From NCBI GenBank assembly GCA_946886245.1, contig CAMPIF010000120.1:1-9938 (forward strand): 9,938 bases of DNA. The letters run 5' to 3'. A program made the position numbers and the translations under genes. The DNA is from Ectopseudomonas composti (GTDB taxonomy: Bacteria > Pseudomonadota > Gammaproteobacteria > Pseudomonadales > Pseudomonadaceae). Positions 5,854 through 9,938 of this stretch are shown one piece after another; positions within the stretch are counted from its first letter, which is position 1, and each line of letters starts with the position of its first letter. Below the pieces are notes generated by a model. The model saw only the letters and a program-made list of their open reading frames with translations. It made no database searches and was not told where the DNA came from.

Positions 5854-7377
5854 TCAGCGCCCGCGCCTGGAAAAGCTGCACAGGGCGCGTTCGATGCACT
5901 GCACGGTCTTGCCGAACGCCTGCAGGCAGACGTCATTGAGCGGTTGGCCGTCCTGATCGGCCACGACCAGCATCACCACCCGACCGTTGTTGGCTACGGA
6001 ACGCAGCAGCAGATGCTCGCTGGGGAACAGGGCCTTGAGGTTGCCCGGCAGCAGTGCTGAAAACTGCGCCACGTTGCCGGGCGTCAGGCGCAGTTGCCCC
6101 GGCGTGCTGAGCAGGCGTTTCAACACCTGGCTTTGTGCCGGGTCGAGGCTGAGGGTGGCCGCGCTGGCATCGAGCCCCACCTGTTGCTGGGTTTGCAGGC
6201 GGGTGTGCTGGCGATCGGCAAGCAGCAGCAGGACGCGTTTCAGGCCGCAGGCCTGCAAGGCGTCGCGAGCGCAGGCGGTCAGCTGCGGCACGTTGGCAAA
6301 GGTGCTGGGTTCGGCGAGCAGGCGTGCACAGTGCTGACGCCAGGTGGCAAGGTCATCGCGCTGGGGTGGCGCTGCGGCGGCAACGGCTGGTGTCAGGCGA
6401 TGGGCGTCCCATGGCCAGATCAGTGCCTGGGCCGGGTGCCACAGCGCGTGATCGTGAATCAGGCGGGCGCTGCTCACGGCGTGCTGGTGCACTTGCTGTT
6501 GCAGCTCGCTCAGAGGTATCTGCAGATAAAGTCCGGTAAGGCGCTGCCAGCGCAGGCTGTGCGCGGTATCCCAGGCATGGTGAGCGGACACTGCCAGGCC
6601 GTTGGCCAGCAGCACGCAATTGCTCGGATGGGTGAGCCAGTGCCGCAGGGGGATGTCGGCGTCGAGCATCTGCTGCTGATGTAGCGGGTGTTCATTGTCG
6701 CGTGCGATGTGCAGCGCCCGGACCAGTTGGCGCCGATCACGCTCGAGCAGGCGGTAGCCGCGCACGATCCACTCCGGCAGTCGCCAGCGCTCGGCCAGTT
6801 TGACGCACAACTGAATCAGGGTGACGCCGAGCAGCTCTTTCTCGACTGCAGCGGGTCGCTCACCCTTGAGCAGCACACGTTGCTCCCAGGCTTCGAACAG
6901 CTGTGGATGGGCACACAGCAATGGCCAGATCGGCGCCAGAAACAGCAGGCTGCAACCATGCAGCTCGTTCCACAGGCGCGCCAGGCGTGCGCCGAACAGG
7001 CCGCGAGCCTGTTGGCTGGCATGCTGACTGATCAGCAAAATCTGCTTGAATGGCAGAGGGATGTCGTGCTCTGGCAGGGCAGGTGCCTGATTGAGAAGAG
7101 CCTCGCAGCGGCTCAGGCCCAGGCGCGACAGCGCGGTTTCGACGCTCTCGGCTGGATCGCTGAGGCTGTTGCTCGATTGGTTTGCCTCGCGCAGCACCTG
7201 CAGGGCGAAGGAGGGGCTGCATTCTATCGCCTCGGCAATTTCACGCCAGGTTCGGCGGCTGTCTCCCAGGATGCGACGCAGGCGCAAATGCTGCTGCTGC
7301 TCGATAGGCAGTGGCAACTTGCCCAGGTGTTGTACCCAGGCGTCCAGAGTGCGTGGCAGAGACTTTGACGTCGGCAT
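5854..7377 (-). CDS. Degenerate HDOD-domain protein with a probable C-terminal GAF-like domain
   Basis: A 507-residue soluble protein using the ATG at 7377; upstream in-frame starts would extend into the divergent promoter region. Residues about 15-215 resemble the HDOD fold: LPLP near the start, a helical block with spaced Leu, and EKELLGVTLIQLCVKLAERWRLPEW (split here: EKELLG at 179-184, RWRLPEWI at 198-205), which fits the segment before the HH ligands in HD-type proteins. Those ligands are replaced by RGYRLL, and no HD pair is seen around 150-160, so metal hydrolase activity is unlikely. Residues about 350-500 look GAF-like, with alternating strands such as RVLLLLAD (381-388) and RVVMLVVAD (466-474). 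HDOD proteins generally act in signalling and regulation, often near motility or chemotaxis genes; the exact role here is unknown. It is divergent from motA and 50 bp before rhdA. Confidence 0.82.
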   Translation of the reverse strand: MPTSKSLPRTLDAWVQHLGKLPLPIEQQQHLRLRRILGDSRRTWREIAEAIECSPSFALQVLREANQSSNSLSDPAESVETALSRLGLSRCEALLNQAPALPEHDIPLPFKQILLISQHASQQARGLFGARLARLWNELHGCSLLFLAPIWPLLCAHPQLFEAWEQRVLLKGERPAAVEKELLGVTLIQLCVKLAERWRLPEWIVRGYRLLERDRRQLVRALHIARDNEHPLHQQQMLDADIPLRHWLTHPSNCVLLANGLAVSAHHAWDTAHSLRWQRLTGLYLQIPLSELQQQVHQHAVSSARLIHDHALWHPAQALIWPWDAHRLTPAVAAAAPPQRDDLATWRQHCARLLAEPSTFANVPQLTACARDALQACGLKRVLLLLADRQHTRLQTQQQVGLDASAATLSLDPAQSQVLKRLLSTPGQLRLTPGNVAQFSALLPGNLKALFPSEHLLLRSVANNGRVVMLVVADQDGQPLNDVCLQAFGKTVQCIERALCSFSRRGR

Positions 7378-7415
7378 ATTGGCTCGAGTCGAACTGGCTT
7401 TTGACCATAACTGGC

Positions 7416-7442
7416 TATAGTCTGGCGTATAAGTTCCGATAA
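7416..7442 (+). promoter_or_regulatory. Sigma-28 (FliA) promoter for motAB
   Basis: TATAGTCT (7416-7423) matches 6 of 8 bases of the known FliA -35 element TAAAGTTT. Exactly 11 nt later TCCGATAA (7435-7442) matches 7 of 8 bases of the -10 element GCCGATAA. Predicted transcription start is near 7449, giving a leader of about 48 nt before motA. FliA control of stator genes is well known in enterobacteria. A short inverted repeat, GGGTT (7449-7453) and AACCC (7463-7467), sits at the predicted 5' end. Confidence 0.7.
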
Positions 7443-7496
7443 TTAGAAGGGTTGTTTTCAATAACCCATCCACTAGGCTCTGCAAGCGTTTATTCC

Positions 7497-8348
7497 ATGG
7501 TAAAAATCTTAGGCATCATTGTCGTCTTTGGCTGTGTGCTCGGCGGGTTCATACTCTCGGGCGGGAAGTTCATGGCATTGATCCACCCCTTCGAGGTTCT
7601 GATCATTGGTGGCGCGGCGCTGGGGGCATTTCTGCAGGCCAACCCGGGCAGCATGTTCATGACGGTGTTCAAGAAGTCGCTGAGCATGTTCGGCAGTCGC
7701 TTCACCCACGCTTATTACCTCGAAGTGCTCAAGCTGCTGTACGAGATCCTCAACAAGAGTCGCCGCGAGGGCATGATGGCCATCGAGGCGGACATCGAAG
7801 ATCCCAACGCCAGCCCGATCTTCAGCAAGTATCCCGGCGTGCTCAAGGACGCGCGGATGACCGCGTTCATCTGCGATTACCTGCGCATCATGTCTTCCGG
7901 CAACATGGCTCCGCACGAACTGGAAGGTCTGTTCGACATGGAACTGGCCAGCCTCAAGGAGGAAGTGGAGCACCCGGCGCACGCCGTGGCCAAGGTCGCC
8001 GACGGCATGCCGGCCATGGGTATCGTCGCGGCCGTGCTGGGTATCGTGATCACCATGTCGATCCTGGCAGAAGCGGATAACGCACAGATCGGTGAAAAGG
8101 TGGGTACTGCCCTGGTCGGCACCTTCCTCGGCATTCTCGCTTCGTACGGTTTCTTCGGCCCGTTGTCGAACGCCCTGGAGCATGATGCCAAGGAAGAACT
8201 GAACCTTTACGAAGCGATCAAGGCGACCCTGGTCGCTTCTGCCTCGGGCATGCCGCCGACACTGGCCGTGGAGTTCGGGCGCAAGGTGCTGTATCCGGCA
8301 CATCGTCCGAGCTTCAGCGAGCTCGAACAGGCCATGCGCGGCAGCTAA
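7497..8348 (+). CDS. motA: Flagellar motor stator subunit MotA
   Basis: This 283-residue inner-membrane protein forms, with MotB, the proton-driven stator that applies torque to the flagellar rotor. Four membrane segments are visible at about 2-20, 33-50, 172-192 and 202-220. A large cytoplasmic loop (about 52-170) and a C-terminal cytoplasmic tail carry the rotor-contacting charges. Arg90 in SRREGMMAIEAD and the nearby Glu97 match the E. coli Arg90/Glu98 pair, and Pro172 and Pro222 match the functional prolines. Length is typical. The ATG at 7497 is chosen because MVKILGIIVVFG is the family N terminus. A TTG 15 codons upstream would begin almost at the predicted transcript start. The ribosome binding site is weak. 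motB follows after 3 bp and a sigma-28 type promoter lies upstream. Confidence 0.97.
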   Translation: MVKILGIIVVFGCVLGGFILSGGKFMALIHPFEVLIIGGAALGAFLQANPGSMFMTVFKKSLSMFGSRFTHAYYLEVLKLLYEILNKSRREGMMAIEADIEDPNASPIFSKYPGVLKDARMTAFICDYLRIMSSGNMAPHELEGLFDMELASLKEEVEHPAHAVAKVADGMPAMGIVAAVLGIVITMSILAEADNAQIGEKVGTALVGTFLGILASYGFFGPLSNALEHDAKEELNLYEAIKATLVASASGMPPTLAVEFGRKVLYPAHRPSFSELEQAMRGS

Positions 8349-8351
8349 GCC

Positions 8352-9347
8352 ATGGAAAACAACCAACCCATCATCGTCAAGCGGGTCAAGAAGACCGCTG
8401 GCGGCCATCATGGCGGTGCCTGGAAGATCGCGTTTGCCGACTTCGCAACCGCCATGATGGCGTTCTTCCTGGTCATGTGGCTGATGACATCGGCCACTCC
8501 GGAACAGAAGAAAGCCATTTCCGGCTATTTCCAGGACCCGATCGGCTTCACCGAGAGTGCCAGCCCGTACGCCATCGACCTGGGCGGCACGCCCACGCCA
8601 GCGCCAGAGCGCACCCTCAATCCGGATATTTCCGAGACGCCGGAGAGTCAACCGGATGAGGTTGGCGTCAGCACCGATCAGATCGAAACCCTGGCCGAAA
8701 AGATGGAACAGGAGCGTCTGGAGCTGCTGTTGCAGGAGCTGCAGAACAAGGTCGAGGAAAATCCCGAGCTGCAGCGCTTCAAGGACCAGATACTGTTCGA
8801 AATCACCCAGGACGGCCTGCGCATCCAGATCATGGACGCCGAGAACCGACCGATGTTCGCCCTCGGCAGTGCCGACCTGCAGCCCTATTTCGAAGACATC
8901 CTGCTGGCCATGGCCGACACCATTCGCGCGGTGCCGAACAAGATCAGTATCAGCGGTCATACCGATGCCAAGCCGTTCGTAGGGCGCGGTGATTTCGGCA
9001 ACTGGGAGCTGTCATCCAATCGTGCCAACGCGGCGAGGCGCACGCTGGTGGCGGGCGGCTATGCGGACGAGCAGGTGGCGCGGGTGGTCGGCTATGCCTC
9101 GTCGGCTTTGTTCGACCGCGAGGACCCATTCAATCCCGTCAATCGGCGCATCGATATCGTCGTGCTGACCAAGAAGGCGCAGCGCGCCATCGAGGGAGAA
9201 CAAGGTGTCGAGGAGGGGGCTGCGCCCGTGCCAGGTGAGGCACCGGCGGACGCGGCGAGTGAACCGCTGGCGCCAGACCAACTGCAGCAACGCCTGAATA
9301 TCTTCGAAGAAGGCGCCCTGCAGTTCGATCAGTTGGGCAATCAGTAA
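8352..9347 (+). CDS. motB: Flagellar motor stator subunit MotB
   Basis: This 331-residue partner of MotA anchors the stator to peptidoglycan. A cytoplasmic basic N terminus (KRVKK) leads into one membrane helix at about 27-47, with the proton-carrying Asp30 in [13 protein letters not shown] linker follows (about 50-150) with a possible coiled coil at 108-145. Residues about 150-275 form an OmpA-like peptidoglycan-binding domain with [10 protein letters not shown] (198-207), the conserved [11 protein letters not shown], and NRRIDIVVL (264-272). The last 55 residues are an acidic and Ala/Pro-rich tail beyond that domain. The gene begins 3 bp after the motA stop without a clear ribosome binding site, so translation is probably coupled to motA. 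Its last 7 bp overlap the end of rsgA on the other strand. Confidence 0.97.
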   Translation: MENNQPIIVKRVKKTAGGHHGGAWKIAFADFATAMMAFFLVMWLMTSATPEQKKAISGYFQDPIGFTESASPYAIDLGGTPTPAPERTLNPDISETPESQPDEVGVSTDQIETLAEKMEQERLELLLQELQNKVEENPELQRFKDQILFEITQDGLRIQIMDAENRPMFALGSADLQPYFEDILLAMADTIRAVPNKISISGHTDAKPFVGRGDFGNWELSSNRANAARRTLVAGGYADEQVARVVGYASSALFDREDPFNPVNRRIDIVVLTKKAQRAIEGEQGVEEGAAPVPGEAPADAASEPLAPDQLQQRLNIFEEGALQFDQLGNQ

Positions 9348-9938
9348 CCGTCGTCTGGCAGGCTGGCGAGTATATGGCGGTAGCTGGCCATGCGCTGCGC
9401 CTGAATGCGCCCGTCCTCGAGCGCCTGCAGCAGCGCACAACCAGGTTCGCGGTCATGCTTGCAGTCACGGAAACGGCAGCGCCCGAGCAGGTCGTGGAAT
9501 TCGATGAAGCCCGCTTCCACGTCATCACGGCTGACATGGCCGAGGCCGAATTCGCGAATACCGGGGGAATCGATCAGTTGACCGCCTCCGGGAAAGTGGA
9601 AAAGCCGTGCGGTGGTGGTGGTGTGTGTACCCTTGCCGGTTAGCTCCGACAGCGCGCCGACACGCGTATCGACACCGGGCAGCAGGCTGTTGACCAAGGA
9701 AGACTTGCCTACGCCGGATTGGCCCACGAATACGCTGACGTTTCCGTTCAGGCGGCTTTTCAGCTGCTCCATGCCATCGCCCTGATGGGCCGAGACCTCC
9801 AGCAGCGGATATTCGAGCTCTCGATAGACCCTGAGCAGGGCGTCCAGCGCCACCTGGTTCTGCTCATCGATCAGATCGGCCTTGTTCAGCAGCAGCAGCG
9901 GGCGAATGCCCGCGTGCTCGGCAGCTACCAGATAACGG
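9341..9938 (-). CDS. rsgA: Ribosome small subunit-dependent GTPase A, 5' part beyond window
   Basis: The open frame runs in from the right edge and gives the last 198 residues of a family about 340 long, so the N-terminal OB domain is missing from view. RsgA is a circularly permuted GTPase that checks and matures the 30S ribosomal subunit in the cytoplasm. The motifs come in the permuted order G4-G1-G2-G3, numbered from the edge: NKAD (18-21), P-loop GQSGVGKSS (72-80), TTTT switch (106-109) and DSPG (123-126). The zinc-binding C-terminal domain has Cys154, Cys159, His161 and Cys167 in the pattern C-x4-C-x-H-x5-C. The stop at 9341-9343 lies inside the end of motB. In Pseudomonas orn is expected beyond the edge; this is recalled and cannot be seen. 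Confidence 0.97.
   Translation of the reverse strand, partial: RYLVAAEHAGIRPLLLLNKADLIDEQNQVALDALLRVYRELEYPLLEVSAHQGDGMEQLKSRLNGNVSVFVGQSGVGKSSLVNSLLPGVDTRVGALSELTGKGTHTTTTARLFHFPGGGQLIDSPGIREFGLGHVSRDDVEAGFIEFHDLLGRCRFRDCKHDREPGCALLQALEDGRIQAQRMASYRHILASLPDDGY

Noticed and set aside
5804..5899. Longer RhdA start 32 codons upstream
   Set aside because: It would overlap the end of the HDOD gene and ignores the near-perfect ribosome binding site before 5803.
7401..7433. Sigma-70 promoter TTGACC with TATAAG for motA
   Set aside because: The spacer is 21 bp, too long for sigma-70, whereas the FliA elements in the same DNA have exact spacing.
7452..7496. Longer MotA start at the TTG 15 codons upstream
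   Set aside because: It would begin about 3 nt after the predicted transcription start and adds residues absent from the MotA family N terminus.
7378..7496. Sigma-70 promoter for the HDOD gene on the minus strand
   Set aside because: TTGAAA and TATACG-type boxes are present, but spacing is 24 bp, too long; no pair with 16-18 bp spacing was found.
7509..8960. 483-residue minus-strand open frame spanning motA and motB
   Set aside because: It crosses two well-recognised genes on the opposite strand and is rich in His, Asp, Gly and Arg as expected of a shadow frame; no family resemblance.

Overview
The window is chromosomal DNA of a gammaproteobacterium, very probably a Pseudomonas. The gene order is the arrangement I recall from P. 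aeruginosa: fimX, a PilZ-like gene, psd, rhdA, a HDOD gene, then divergent motA-motB, then convergent rsgA. Several protein lengths also match that group (RhdA 271 aa, MotA 283 aa). The DNA is GC-rich, which produces long antisense open frames that are not genes. I see no mobile element, RNA gene or CRISPR array. The species is not P. aeruginosa itself as far as I can judge from RhdA.

Layout. Positions 1-7377 hold five genes on the minus strand, read right to left: a degenerate HDOD protein (7377-5854), rhdA sulfurtransferase (5803-4988), psd phosphatidylserine decarboxylase (4917-4057), a protein with a degenerate PilZ-like domain (3889-2087), and fimX (2024 to the left edge, lacking only its last few codons). 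Gaps between them are 49-167 bp. Two of the gaps contain strong hairpins, and one also has a pair of direct repeats two helical turns apart. The 119-bp divergent region 7378-7496 carries a good match to a flagellar sigma-28 (FliA) promoter facing motA. motA (7497-8348) and motB (8352-9347) form a tight stator operon. rsgA (right edge to 9341, minus strand) overlaps the end of motB by 7 bp, tail to tail.

How the genes relate. motAB encode the membrane stator of the flagellar motor. FimX controls type IV pilus assembly through c-di-GMP binding rather than synthesis or breakdown, and its receiver, GGDEF and EAL signature residues are degenerate here. The PilZ-like protein and the HDOD protein are also regulator folds that have lost key residues. 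So a motility and second-messenger neighbourhood sits among housekeeping genes (psd, rhdA, rsgA). In E. coli rsgA and psd are direct neighbours, so the motility and sulfurtransferase genes look like an insertion into an older rsgA-psd pair. Nothing here amounts to a wholly new system. The least understood parts are the PilZ-like and HDOD proteins, the A9 run at the start of fimX, and the regulatory DNA between genes.
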